From assembly GCF_017254835.1 (NCBI RefSeq), contig NZ_JAFKCW010000001.1:1353063-1417062 (forward strand): a DNA stretch of 64,000 nucleotides, in the 5' to 3' direction. Position 1 is the stretch's first letter, and every line of letters begins with the position of its first letter. Below, piece after piece: positions 34,544 to 43,168 of the stretch. Made by a program: the position numbers and the translations under genes. This stretch comes from Algoriphagus aestuariicola (GTDB taxonomy: Bacteria; Bacteroidota; Bacteroidia; Cytophagales; Cyclobacteriaceae). A model generated the notes under the pieces. The model saw nothing but the letters and a program-made list of their open reading frames with translations. It had not been told where the DNA came from and did no database searches.

Positions 34544-36481
34544 ATGGGAATAAGTAAGCTGACAACAGACAAAGTAAAGGAACGGGCCGATATCGTCGAG
34601 GTGGTGGGTGACTATGTCCCTTTGAAAAAGAAAGGGCAGAACATGTGGGCTTGCTGTCCTTTCCATGGCGAAAAGTCGCCTTCATTCTCAGTTTCACCCT
34701 CCAAACAAATCTATAAATGCTTCGGCTGTAGCAAGGCTGGCGATCCAATCCAATTTATCATGGATATCGAGGGGGTTGGCTTTCAGGAAGCGATCCGGCA
34801 TCTGGCAGGGAAATATGGGATAGAGGTCGAAGAAGACGAGACCCGTACTCCGGAACAAAACCAGGAGCAGAGTGAGCGGGAAAGCCTTTTTATTGCCCTG
34901 AATTTTGCAAAGGATTTTTTTGTAAAAAACCTTCAGACCGAAGAGGGACGATCCATTGGTTTGAGCTACTTCAAGGAGCGGGGTTTTACACCGCAGATCA
35001 TCGAGAAGTTTGACCTTGGCTATGCGTTGGACGGTTGGGATCAATTGATGAAAGCCGCAAAAGCTGCCGGATTTCAGGAGGAAATTCTGCTCAAAGCAGG
35101 ATTGATTCTCCAGCGGGAGGGAGATGCAAGCCGAACATACGACCGCTTCCGAGGTCGGGTGACCTTTACCATTCACAACATTAGTGGGAAGCCGATCGGG
35201 TTTGGCGCGCGGATTCTCACCAAGGACAAAAACCAACCCAAGTACATCAACTCTCCGGAGACACCGATCTATCACAAAAGTGACGTGCTCTATGGGATCT
35301 ACCAGGCCAAAAAAGCCATCAGGGATCTGGACAACTGCTTCCTGGTAGAGGGCTACACTGACGTGATTTCAATGCATCTTTCTGGCATTGAAAACGTCGC
35401 GGCTTCCTCAGGTACTTCACTCACGGACGGGCAAATCAAGCTAATTAAGCGTTTTACCAATCAGGTTACCGTTTTGTACGATGGAGACCCGGCTGGGATT
35501 AAGGCTTCTATCCGTGGGATAGACTTGCTTCTGGAGGGAGGGCTCAATGTCAAGGCCGTGGTTTTCCCGGACGGGGAAGATCCCGACAGCTTTTCTCGGA
35601 AAGTCGGTTCCCAGGCTTTTCAGGATTACCTGAAAGAGAATAGCAGGGATTTCATTGGCTTCAAGATCGGCTTGTACAAGGATGAGTTTGCCAAGGATCC
35701 GATCCGAAAGGCTGAGGTGATCCGGGAGATTGTCCAAAGTATCGGGAAAATTCCCGATCCTATCGTCCGTTCGGTTTATGCAAAAGAAGCCTCCGGTTTG
35801 CTCCAAATTGAGGAAGAAATCATTCACGCAGAGCTGAATAAGTCTTTCATTAAGAATAGTAAGGAGAATTTTCAGAAGGCAAAGGAAGAAGCTGAAGCTG
35901 AGGAAATGCTCGAAGAGCTGATCCCGACCAATAGTCAAACCTCCGTTGAGGATACACTGAGACTTCAAGAGAAGGAAACGATCAGGCTGCTTCTCAATTA
36001 TGGCTGGCAAAAGCTGGATCACGAGGAGCTGCACCTCTGCGAATATCTTCTTTCCGAGACTGGTGACATACAGTTTCATACTCCGATTTATCAGAAGATT
36101 TTGGATATCTATAGGGAATGTCTGGCCAAAGGCGAGATACCAAATACTGATTTTTTTGTGTCCCAGCGCGATTTGGAAGTCAGGCAGGTGACTATCGATT
36201 TGGTCACTCCACGGCATGAAGTATCGGTTCATTGGCATGAGCGCCACCAGATCTTCATCAATACTGAGTCGGACGACCTGGCGGGAACGGCTTTTAAGTC
36301 AATCCTGCGGCTGAAAAGAAGACTGGTCCACAAAATGATGGATGAAGCCAAGCAAAAAATCAAGACCGCCGAGCATGAGGCCGCTGAAGAGGGAAAAGTG
36401 TTGGAACTCCAGCAGGTTTATTTTGAGCTGAAGAAAGTTCAGCTCGAGATCGATAAGGAGCTCGGAATAGTGATTGGATAA
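34544..36481 (+). CDS. dnaG: DNA primase
   Basis: The 645-aa product makes RNA primers for replication. The N-terminal CHC2 zinc finger uses Cys38, His41, Cys59 and Cys62 (CCPFHGEKSP and KCFGCSKAGD). The RNA polymerase core follows with GRVTFTIHNISGKPIGFGAR. The Toprim domain has LVEGYTDVISMH, SSGTSLTDGQIKLI and LYDGDPAGIKAS, with the metal-binding acids in place. The C-terminal third (about 430-645) is the helical helicase-binding part, poorly conserved as usual. The length is normal. It is divergent from mrp and 63 bp upstream of ribBA. Confidence 0.97.
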   Translation: MGISKLTTDKVKERADIVEVVGDYVPLKKKGQNMWACCPFHGEKSPSFSVSPSKQIYKCFGCSKAGDPIQFIMDIEGVGFQEAIRHLAGKYGIEVEEDETRTPEQNQEQSERESLFIALNFAKDFFVKNLQTEEGRSIGLSYFKERGFTPQIIEKFDLGYALDGWDQLMKAAKAAGFQEEILLKAGLILQREGDASRTYDRFRGRVTFTIHNISGKPIGFGARILTKDKNQPKYINSPETPIYHKSDVLYGIYQAKKAIRDLDNCFLVEGYTDVISMHLSGIENVAASSGTSLTDGQIKLIKRFTNQVTVLYDGDPAGIKASIRGIDLLLEGGLNVKAVVFPDGEDPDSFSRKVGSQAFQDYLKENSRDFIGFKIGLYKDEFAKDPIRKAEVIREIVQSIGKIPDPIVRSVYAKEASGLLQIEEEIIHAELNKSFIKNSKENFQKAKEEAEAEEMLEELIPTNSQTSVEDTLRLQEKETIRLLLNYGWQKLDHEELHLCEYLLSETGDIQFHTPIYQKILDIYRECLAKGEIPNTDFFVSQRDLEVRQVTIDLVTPRHEVSVHWHERHQIFINTESDDLAGTAFKSILRLKRRLVHKMMDEAKQKIKTAEHEAAEEGKVLELQQVYFELKKVQLEIDKELGIVIG

Positions 36482-36544
36482 TACCAAACTTTCTTTGGCC
36501 ATTCCCTGTTTTAAGATGAAAGCGACTAAATTGCGCCCCTATTC

Positions 36545-37777
36545 ATGAATTCAAATCCTACCCAAGTGGAAACCTACCAGCTAGACCCGATAGAAGACGC
36601 CATCGAAGCCATCAAAAACGGCGAAGTAATCATTGTCGTGGATGACGAAGACCGCGAGAACGAAGGGGATTTTATCTGTGCCGCTGAGAAGATTACCCCA
36701 GAGATCATCAATTTCATGGCAACTCACGGCCGTGGCTTGATTTGTGCCCCATTGATTGAAGACCGTTGCGATCAGCTCGGTCTCGAGCTGATGGTTGGCA
36801 ATAACACCGCAGCCTTTGAAACCCCCTTCACCGTGTCCGTAGACCTGATCGGCCACGGCTGCACGACGGGAATATCCGCCTCCGACCGCGCCAAGACGAT
36901 CAAGGCTCTGATCGACGATTCTATCCACCCAAGTGAGCTGGGGAAGCCGGGTCATATTTTTCCCCTGAAAGCCAAGCGTGGTGGGGTCATCCGCAGAGCG
37001 GGGCATACCGAAGCGGCAATAGATTTTGCAAGGCTGGCAGGAATGGCTCCGGCTGGCGTTTTGGTGGAGATCATGAATGAAGACGGGAGCATGGCGCGAC
37101 TTCCAGATCTGGTGAAAGTAGCCGAACGTTTCAATTTAAAGCTGGTGTCGATCAAAGACCTCATCGCCTACAGGTTGAGAAATGAGTCTCTGATCAAGCG
37201 TGAGATAGGAGTGGAGCTGCCCACAACTTGGGGAAACTTTGATCTTATTGCATTCAGACAGACCAATACCCAAGAGATACACATGGCCTTGATCAAAGGC
37301 ACTTGGGAACCTAACGAGCCAATTTTGGTAAGAGTGCATTCTTCATGCGTGACTGGAGACATCTTTGGGAGCTGTCGATGTGATTGCGGGCCCCAGCTGC
37401 ATTCCGCCATGGAAATGGTGGAAAAGGAAGGCAAAGGGGTCGTCCTCTATATGAACCAAGAAGGCCGTGGAATAGGACTCATCAATAAGCTGAAAGCCTA
37501 CAAGCTCCAAGAGCAGGGCATGGATACCGTACAGGCAAATGTTGCCTTGGGACTTCCGATGGACGGCAGGGACTACGGAGTGGGTGCCCAGATCTTGCGT
37601 GATTTGGGAGTCAGCAAGATACGACTGATATCAAACAACCCCAAGAAGCGGGTAGGCCTCTTGGGATATGGATTGGAGATCGTCGAGCAGGTGCCCATAG
37701 AAATCGTGCCCAATCCCCACAATGAAAGATACCTAACCACCAAAAGGGACAAGATGGGCCACAACATTCTCAAATAG
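36545..37777 (+). CDS. ribBA: Bifunctional 3,4-dihydroxy-2-butanone-4-phosphate synthase / GTP cyclohydrolase II
   Basis: The 410-aa product covers both entry reactions of riboflavin synthesis. The N-terminal RibB domain (about 13-210) has the acidic loop [27 protein letters not shown] and a catalytic [11 protein letters not shown] segment. The C-terminal RibA domain (about 215-410) has the zinc cysteines in [17 protein letters not shown] and the motifs NQEGRGIGL and [17 protein letters not shown]. It is full length. The last roughly 50 codons have a frameshifted relic copy about 0.9 kb downstream (38529-38694), so this gene's 3' end took part in a duplication or recombination event. Confidence 0.97.
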   Translation: MNSNPTQVETYQLDPIEDAIEAIKNGEVIIVVDDEDRENEGDFICAAEKITPEIINFMATHGRGLICAPLIEDRCDQLGLELMVGNNTAAFETPFTVSVDLIGHGCTTGISASDRAKTIKALIDDSIHPSELGKPGHIFPLKAKRGGVIRRAGHTEAAIDFARLAGMAPAGVLVEIMNEDGSMARLPDLVKVAERFNLKLVSIKDLIAYRLRNESLIKREIGVELPTTWGNFDLIAFRQTNTQEIHMALIKGTWEPNEPILVRVHSSCVTGDIFGSCRCDCGPQLHSAMEMVEKEGKGVVLYMNQEGRGIGLINKLKAYKLQEQGMDTVQANVALGLPMDGRDYGVGAQILRDLGVSKIRLISNNPKKRVGLLGYGLEIVEQVPIEIVPNPHNERYLTTKRDKMGHNILK

Positions 37778-37871
37778 AAGAATGCCAGTGCCTCGTTTCC
37801 GAAAAACCCAAAAAAAACGAGCCTAAACCCCCGTTTGGTTTGGCACGTATTACCTAAGCAAGACGATTATC

Positions 37872-38513
37872 ATGAAAAGGACTATTCTCACCCTAGGTTT
37901 CATGTTGCTGAGCTTGGTTTGTGTATTAGCTCAGAACAACCAATTTCCCTCCCAGATCTGGCACAAGGGGAATATTTATCTCAACGACGGCTCGACCGTT
38001 TCGGGCTTGATCAAGTACGACTTGGACAATAACCTGGTACAGCTCCAGACCGAGACAGTGGACACCTTCACTGCTTCCAATGTCTCGAATTTTGAGATTT
38101 ATGATGAAATATTTGGAGGGGTACGGAAGTTTTACAGTCTTCCTTATGCGATCAACGGACAATACGAGACACCTACTTTTTTTGAAGTGCTGACGGAGGG
38201 AAATGACATTGCCTTACTGTGTAGGGAGTACATCGCCACAGATACCAGAGGGATGAACAATAGCTGGGGAGCATATGGAATGAACCCTTTTTGGGGACCG
38301 CAGACTTACTCGGGATACCGCTTGGCGTTCAATTATTATTTTTTCAAAAATGGGCGTTTGGAGCGCTATAGCCTTAAGCGCAAAGACCTCTTTGCCATGC
38401 TTCCGGGATATGATGATGAGATCAACCTCTACATGAAAAAAAACCGTTTGGAGCATGATAAGCGGGGTGATTTGCTTAGAATTACAGCGTATTACAATGA
38501 TCTGCAGAATTAA
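37872..38513 (+). CDS. Secreted protein of unknown function, paralogue 1
   Basis: The 213-aa product has a signal peptide (MKRTILTLGFMLLSLVCVLA, then QNNQ). I do not recognise a family. The mature part begins FPSQIWHKGNIYLNDGSTV and continues with YDLDNNLVQLQTETVDTFTA, suggesting a beta-rich domain in which a strand carries tracts of Gln/Thr. The C-terminus is strongly basic and acidic (YMKKNRLEHDKRGDLLRI). A second gene of the same family lies 255 bp downstream (38769). More than half of the residues match by eye. The gene follows ribBA by 94 bp. Confidence 0.8.
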   Translation: MKRTILTLGFMLLSLVCVLAQNNQFPSQIWHKGNIYLNDGSTVSGLIKYDLDNNLVQLQTETVDTFTASNVSNFEIYDEIFGGVRKFYSLPYAINGQYETPTFFEVLTEGNDIALLCREYIATDTRGMNNSWGAYGMNPFWGPQTYSGYRLAFNYYFFKNGRLERYSLKRKDLFAMLPGYDDEINLYMKKNRLEHDKRGDLLRITAYYNDLQN

Positions 38514-38528
38514 ATACCATTGAATGAT

Positions 38529-38694
38529 AGTGGGATTACCGTTTGATATTCAATAATCCCCAAAAAAGAGTGGGCTCGATCGGATATCGATTGGAGCTTA
38601 GCGAACAAGTGCCGATCAAGATTCAGCCCAATCCTATCAATGAAGTTGCTTGAAAAAGAAAAGTGACAAAATGGGGTATAGCATGTTGAAATAG
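38529..38694 (+). pseudogene. ribBA: Relic of the 3' end of ribBA
   Basis: From about 38548 the sequence translates to NNPQKRVGSIGYRLELSEQ and then VPIKIQPNPINE, matching the RibBA C-terminus [19 protein letters not shown] and [12 protein letters not shown]. After a one-base deletion the frame resumes as LKKKSDKMGYSMLK-stop against [14 protein letters not shown]-stop in the intact gene. The stop TAG at 38692-38694 aligns with the true ribBA stop. Further similarity, with an indel, extends back to about 38529. It cannot encode an enzyme. It shows that the block ribBA tail + unknown gene exists twice in tandem. Confidence 0.9.
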
Positions 38695-38768
38695 TTTCGT
38701 TTTAGAGATAATAAGAAAAATGAGCAGGGGAATTTTTACTCTACTTGTAAAAAAGAGCTAATTCAAGC

Positions 38769-39416
38769 ATGAGAGAATCTTTGAAAAAAGCAGTATTTAC
38801 CCTGAATTTGCTGTTTGTGGGTGCGCTCTCTTTGCTTGCGCAAAATCATTTTCCCTCCCAAATGTGGTACAAAGGCAATATCTATGGCACAGATGGGCAG
38901 ACTTATGCAGGCTTGGTAAAATATGATCTGGAAAATAATTTGGTTCAGTTACAAACTGAGACCATTTCTACCTTTACAGCCTCCAATGTCAGTCATTTTG
39001 AAATTCATAACGAAACAAATGATGGGCTAAGAAGCTTTTATAGTCTTTCTTATAAACTAAATGGCGATAGTGAAACGCCGGTTTTCTTTGAGGTTCTCAC
39101 TGAGGGCAGTGAAATCACGCTTTTGTGCAGGGAATATATTGAGACTAATTACAGAAATACGGGGACAAAGGGAGTGATTGGGATGAATCCTTCGAATGAG
39201 TCTAAGATTATTACAGGATATAGACTTACCTTCGATTATTACTTTTTCAAAGGCAATGAAATCCAATGGTATAGCCTCAATAAGAAAGATTTAATTGCCT
39301 TTTTTCCAGGCTACGAAGATGAGATCGACCTCTACATGAAAAAAAACAGATTGGATCATGATAAGCGGGGTGATTTGCTTAGAATTGCCGCCCATTACAA
39401 CGAATTGCACAACTGA
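38769..39416 (+). CDS. Secreted protein of unknown function, paralogue 2
   Basis: The 215-aa product is a homologue of the protein at 37872. It shares FPSQ-W-KGNIY, KYDL-NNLVQLQTET, TFTASNVS-FEI, FFEVLTEG, LLCREYI and YMKKNRL-HDKRGDLLRI. The signal peptide (MRESLKKAVFTLNLLFVGAL...LLAQ) is less similar. Codon choice is visibly more AT-rich than in paralogue 1, apart from the 3' end, where 30 bases are identical. This suggests either long divergence followed by gene conversion, or arrival from a related, more AT-rich genome. It ends 5 bp before surE. Confidence 0.8.
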   Translation: MRESLKKAVFTLNLLFVGALSLLAQNHFPSQMWYKGNIYGTDGQTYAGLVKYDLENNLVQLQTETISTFTASNVSHFEIHNETNDGLRSFYSLSYKLNGDSETPVFFEVLTEGSEITLLCREYIETNYRNTGTKGVIGMNPSNESKIITGYRLTFDYYFFKGNEIQWYSLNKKDLIAFFPGYEDEIDLYMKKNRLDHDKRGDLLRIAAHYNELHN

Positions 39417-39421
39417 TTTTT

Positions 39422-40201
39422 ATGCCAAAGCCGCTTATCCTCGTCTCCAATGATGATGGAATCACCTCAAAAGGGATCCTCACTCTCGTTTCTGTAATGA
39501 AAAAACTCGGAGAAGTGGTCGTGGTAGCTCCAGATAGCCCACAATCAGGCATGGGGCATGCGATCACGATCGGAGAGACGCTGAGACTTTACGAAGAGGA
39601 GATTTTCGAAGACGTGACGGCTTACAAGTCCAGCGGTACTCCGGCGGATTGTGTGAAACTTGCCAAGCATTATGTGCTTAAAGACCGAACGCCAGACCTG
39701 GTCGTGAGCGGGATCAACCACGGGTCCAATACGTCCATTTCAGTGTTGTATTCGGGTACTATGTCAGCAGCAATAGAGGGAGCCTTGGAAGGCCTGCCAT
39801 CCATCGGCTTTAGCCTGTGCGATTTCTCTTCCAAAGCGGATTTTTCCCACGTGGAAGAATGGGTCGAAAAGATTGCCCGTCAGGTCTTGGAAAGAGGTAT
39901 CCCCAAGGGAGTCGCGCTGAATGTGAACTTTCCCCCAAAGCGCAACGAAGACATCAAGGGGATAAAAATCTGCCGCCAAGCAGATGCCAAATGGCAGGAG
40001 GAATTCGCGGAGCGTTACGACCCTACGGGCCGAAAGTATTTTTGGATGGCCGGCAATTTTGTCAATTTCGACAAAGGAGAGGACAACGACGAATGGGCAA
40101 TTGCCAACAATTATGTGTCTATCGTGCCTTGCCAATACGACCTGACTGCCCACCATGCCATTACTCAGATCAACAAGGATTGGGATTGGGATAAACTTTA
40201 A
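39422..40201 (+). CDS. surE: 5'/3'-nucleotidase SurE
   Basis: The 259-aa product is a full-length SurE, a cytoplasmic metal-dependent nucleoside monophosphatase. The metal site is in LVSNDDGITSKGI (Asp11, Asp12), then APDSPQSGMGHAIT, SGTPADCVKLA and the SGINHGSNTS signature. The C-terminal half holds DLTAHHAITQI. It starts 5 bp after the second unknown paralogue, suggesting co-transcription by position only. SurE is linked with stationary-phase survival and nucleotide turnover. Confidence 0.96.
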   Translation: MPKPLILVSNDDGITSKGILTLVSVMKKLGEVVVVAPDSPQSGMGHAITIGETLRLYEEEIFEDVTAYKSSGTPADCVKLAKHYVLKDRTPDLVVSGINHGSNTSISVLYSGTMSAAIEGALEGLPSIGFSLCDFSSKADFSHVEEWVEKIARQVLERGIPKGVALNVNFPPKRNEDIKGIKICRQADAKWQEEFAERYDPTGRKYFWMAGNFVNFDKGEDNDEWAIANNYVSIVPCQYDLTAHHAITQINKDWDWDKL

Positions 40202-40243
40202 TATCGAGGCGTTTTTAGGCTGAAAAGTTCAGGACCGGTTTTT

Positions 40244-42274
40244 ATGTTTCTGATTATCCTTATTTTGCAGCATAACCATATCAAATGCCGAATTGTGAGT
40301 CGTCCGATTCTACTCATTCTTGTTTTGCTGTTTGCCTTTCCAATCCTGGGCTCTACCCAAGGGGCAAATGTAGACAGCATCAAAGCGGTTTTGGCGACCA
40401 AGGAAGGGAAGGAGCGTCTTGACCTACTCAACCTGCTTGGGACTGAATTGAGAGAAATCTCCCAAAGTGAGGCTTTTTCCTATTCGATGGAGGCGGATTC
40501 ACTAGCTGAAAAGATCGGTGATCCTTCAGGGCAAAGCCGTGCACTGGAAAATATCGGCTGGATCTACTACCGCAGGGGCCAATGGCGGCAATCCTTTGAG
40601 TTTTCTGAAAAGGCCTATGACATAGCCATTCAAAACAACGATAAGCTACAGGCTGCGCGACTGATGAACAACATGGGGGCGCTCTACTATGAGCAGCAGG
40701 ACTACCAGATGGCCATCAATCAGTTTAAGAAAGGCTACGACTTGGCAACCCAAGTGCAGGATCTGTCTACCCGAATCAGAAGCCTAAACAACGTCGCGTT
40801 AAACTTTACCCAGATCGACCAACTTGACTCGGCACTGCTGTACGCTAGACGTTCAATCAAAATGAACGAAGAAGCTGGCTCGCCATATTTGACATCTTTT
40901 GCCCACCGGGTGATTGGCGACGTCTATTTGGCTAAGGGTAACTACGATTCTGCGCAGCTATTGTACGAGAACTCGCTGAAAATGGCTCGTGAGCAGAATG
41001 TGAAATCCTTCGAAGCGGGTGTGCTACATCGGCTCGGCAACGCCCTCCTCCTGGATGGGAAACTTAAAGAGGCAGAAGAGCTGCTGCTTTATTCGGTTGA
41101 GTTCTGCGAGAAAAACGTCTTTTTGGATGAGTTATCCAAAAGCCATCGCCATCTGACTAGCTTGTACGAGAAGCAAGGGGACATACAAAAGGCCTTCTTT
41201 CACCAGTCCCGTTACTTGGATCTCAACAATCAGCTGCAGAACCAGACTAACCGCGACCGGCTGGCTTTGCTGCAGAATATGTTTCAAAGCAATCTGAAGG
41301 AGTCGGAACTGGAATTGCTGAAGGCCCAAAACGAAAATCAGGCCTACCGACTTGAGACCTCCCGAAGGTATATTATCTTCTTCGCCATTACGGCGGCCTT
41401 GATTGGTGTTTTGGTGGTGCGCATGTACTTCCTAAACAAGAATGTACGCATGATCAATTCGGATCTTTTGGCTCAACAGCGTAGGATCGAAGAGCAAAAT
41501 CTCGTTTTGGAAAACCAGTCCGTTCAGTTGAAGGAAATGAATAATACCAAAAACAAGCTCTTTTCGATCCTGGGACACGACATGCGGGGCCCCATAGCCC
41601 AAGTCAAGTCCGTGGTGGATATGTTTCTGGCTGGGCATTTGGAAAAGGAGGAATTCGAAGAACTGCTCCATGTGCTTAGTAGAGACATCGATTCCGTGAA
41701 TTTCACCCTTAACAACACGTTGAAATGGTCCATGTCGCAGATGGAGGGGTTTCATGTCAATCCGGCTCTTTTTGACCTCAGGGAAGTAGTTGACAATGCG
41801 CTCCTGCTGCTGCAGGCATCTTTCAAAGAAAAAAAGCTTGCAGTTTTCAACCACATGGAGCAGAAAGTCGAGGTATACGCCGATCAGGATCTGATCGATG
41901 TCGTGGTTAGAAATATCCTGAACAACGCGGCGAAATTTTCAAATTTCGAAGACTCCGTGACAATTTTTTCCGAACGGGATCCGGAGTGGGTGTATTGGTG
42001 TGTGCAAGATCAAGGGCTGGGGATGACGGAGGAACAGATCAATCTGATCCTTTCGGACTCTTACTCCCTGACCCGATCCCGGCAGGGCACCAATAAGGAA
42101 AAAGGCTCGGGGCTTGGTCTTCAGCTCACCAAGGAGTTTATCAGAAAAAGCGGCGGTAAGATCTCCATCGAAAGCCATCCGGGCCATGGGACCAAGATCT
42201 GGGTCCAACTGCCGAGGACCGAGTCAAGCCTCGATTCTCAGGCCATCCGTGGCCAAGAAGAGGTCAATGCTTAG
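40244..42274 (+). CDS. TPR-containing membrane sensor histidine kinase
   Basis: The 676-aa product has a signal or anchor near the N-terminus. A GTG at 40295 would give a cleaner signal (ILLILVLLFAFPILGSTQ) and may be the real start. TPR repeats (about 60-330) are predicted to lie in the periplasm. A membrane helix (about 376-395) and a short coiled coil follow. The HisKA domain has SILGHDMRGPIAQ with phospho-acceptor His445. The HATPase has an N-box (NILNNAAKF), DQGLGMTEEQ and GSGLGLQLTKEF. No response-regulator gene adjoins it. Its 3' end overlaps the convergent gene at 42224 by 51 bp. Confidence 0.93.
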   Translation: MFLIILILQHNHIKCRIVSRPILLILVLLFAFPILGSTQGANVDSIKAVLATKEGKERLDLLNLLGTELREISQSEAFSYSMEADSLAEKIGDPSGQSRALENIGWIYYRRGQWRQSFEFSEKAYDIAIQNNDKLQAARLMNNMGALYYEQQDYQMAINQFKKGYDLATQVQDLSTRIRSLNNVALNFTQIDQLDSALLYARRSIKMNEEAGSPYLTSFAHRVIGDVYLAKGNYDSAQLLYENSLKMAREQNVKSFEAGVLHRLGNALLLDGKLKEAEELLLYSVEFCEKNVFLDELSKSHRHLTSLYEKQGDIQKAFFHQSRYLDLNNQLQNQTNRDRLALLQNMFQSNLKESELELLKAQNENQAYRLETSRRYIIFFAITAALIGVLVVRMYFLNKNVRMINSDLLAQQRRIEEQNLVLENQSVQLKEMNNTKNKLFSILGHDMRGPIAQVKSVVDMFLAGHLEKEEFEELLHVLSRDIDSVNFTLNNTLKWSMSQMEGFHVNPALFDLREVVDNALLLLQASFKEKKLAVFNHMEQKVEVYADQDLIDVVVRNILNNAAKFSNFEDSVTIFSERDPEWVYWCVQDQGLGMTEEQINLILSDSYSLTRSRQGTNKEKGSGLGLQLTKEFIRKSGGKISIESHPGHGTKIWVQLPRTESSLDSQAIRGQEEVNA

Positions 42275-43096
42275 TGGTGTCTTCAGGATACCCAATTCCT
42301 GCATTGCCTCCATCGCGTTTTCCAGTTCGGATCTGGATACTTTGGCCGATGAACACCATCTGGTTTGATCCAGCCACTTTTCAACATCTGCTTGGTCGAG
42401 TTGATAAAATGAAGCCAGTGTATGGGACTTGTCCTTATTTTCCATCAATTCCGCGGAAAGTTCGTAGACACGATCCCTTAGTTGAAAAATCAGGCTTCCA
42501 AATTCCTCCAGCGCCTCGTCTGAAGCAACCATCACAAAGCAGGGCCAAGGGCTAGGGATTTCGCCTATCCGCTTCATCGTACCGTTCTTGACCATGGGTG
42601 CCGTGGTATATTTTTCCCACAGAAAAATTCCCTCGTGGCCGGCGTCCATCGCAGCTTTTGCTCCGTCCATGTTGCCGACGATTTCAAAAGAAAGCTCGTC
42701 AGGATTCCATCCTTCCCTTTTGGCTAGGGCCAAGCCCATCAGATGAGATCCAGAGCCTAATCGGCTGACTAGTAATTTTTTCTCACCAACATCAGCTAGC
42801 GTGTCTATAGAAGAGTTTGCTCGTACGTGGATTCCCCAAATCAGGGGGGTCGCGACGTGAAAGCCAATCATCTTGGAGGGATTTCCAGCCTCGAAATCTT
42901 TTAGGAAACTCTCCGTTAGAAGGATTGCGAGGTCGGATTCACCGTTTCTGAGCGCCAGGTTCATCTGCCCAGATCCCCTCGATTCGTCGGTCCATTCGAT
43001 TTTTACACCTTGGTCAGCCAAGGGCTGTTCTTTTTCCAAAAGCCGAAAAGGGAAGTTAAAATGTTCTGGAACGCCTATGATGCGAAGAGTTTTCAT
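42224..43096 (-). CDS. Substrate-binding-protein-like fold, without signal peptide
   Basis: The 290-aa product resembles periplasmic binding proteins of the NMT1/SsuA kind: MKTLRIIGVPEHFNFPFRLL at the N-terminus, ESDLAILLTESFLKDFEAG, LIWGIHVRANSSI and RLGSGSHLMGLALAKREGW. There is no signal peptide or lipobox, so as read it is cytoplasmic. No ABC permease or ATPase of the matching class lies nearby. A cytoplasmic sensory or enzyme role is possible. It converges with and overlaps the histidine-kinase gene by 51 bp, and a terminator separates it from the MFS gene. Confidence 0.75.
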   Translation of the reverse strand: MKTLRIIGVPEHFNFPFRLLEKEQPLADQGVKIEWTDESRGSGQMNLALRNGESDLAILLTESFLKDFEAGNPSKMIGFHVATPLIWGIHVRANSSIDTLADVGEKKLLVSRLGSGSHLMGLALAKREGWNPDELSFEIVGNMDGAKAAMDAGHEGIFLWEKYTTAPMVKNGTMKRIGEIPSPWPCFVMVASDEALEEFGSLIFQLRDRVYELSAELMENKDKSHTLASFYQLDQADVEKWLDQTRWCSSAKVSRSELENAMEAMQELGILKTPLSIDLFLATDGLRIEA

Positions 43097-43121
43097 TCTG
43101 TTGAGTTTGGGACAAAAATAG

Positions 43122-43150
43122 AAAAGCCGTACAAGATGTAGACGGCTTTT
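43122..43150 (-). terminator. Terminator after the MFS gene
   Basis: Arms AAAAGCCGT (43122-43130) and ACGGCTTTT (43142-43150), with an 11-nt loop, lie 19 bp after the MFS stop on the minus strand and are followed by a T-rich stretch. Confidence 0.75.
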
Positions 43151-43168
43151 GTGGTTTCTTGGAGTTTA

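Noticed and set aside
35441-36247. Minus-strand open frame (268 codons) inside dnaG
   Set aside because: Antisense to the primase core; no start context or motif of its own.
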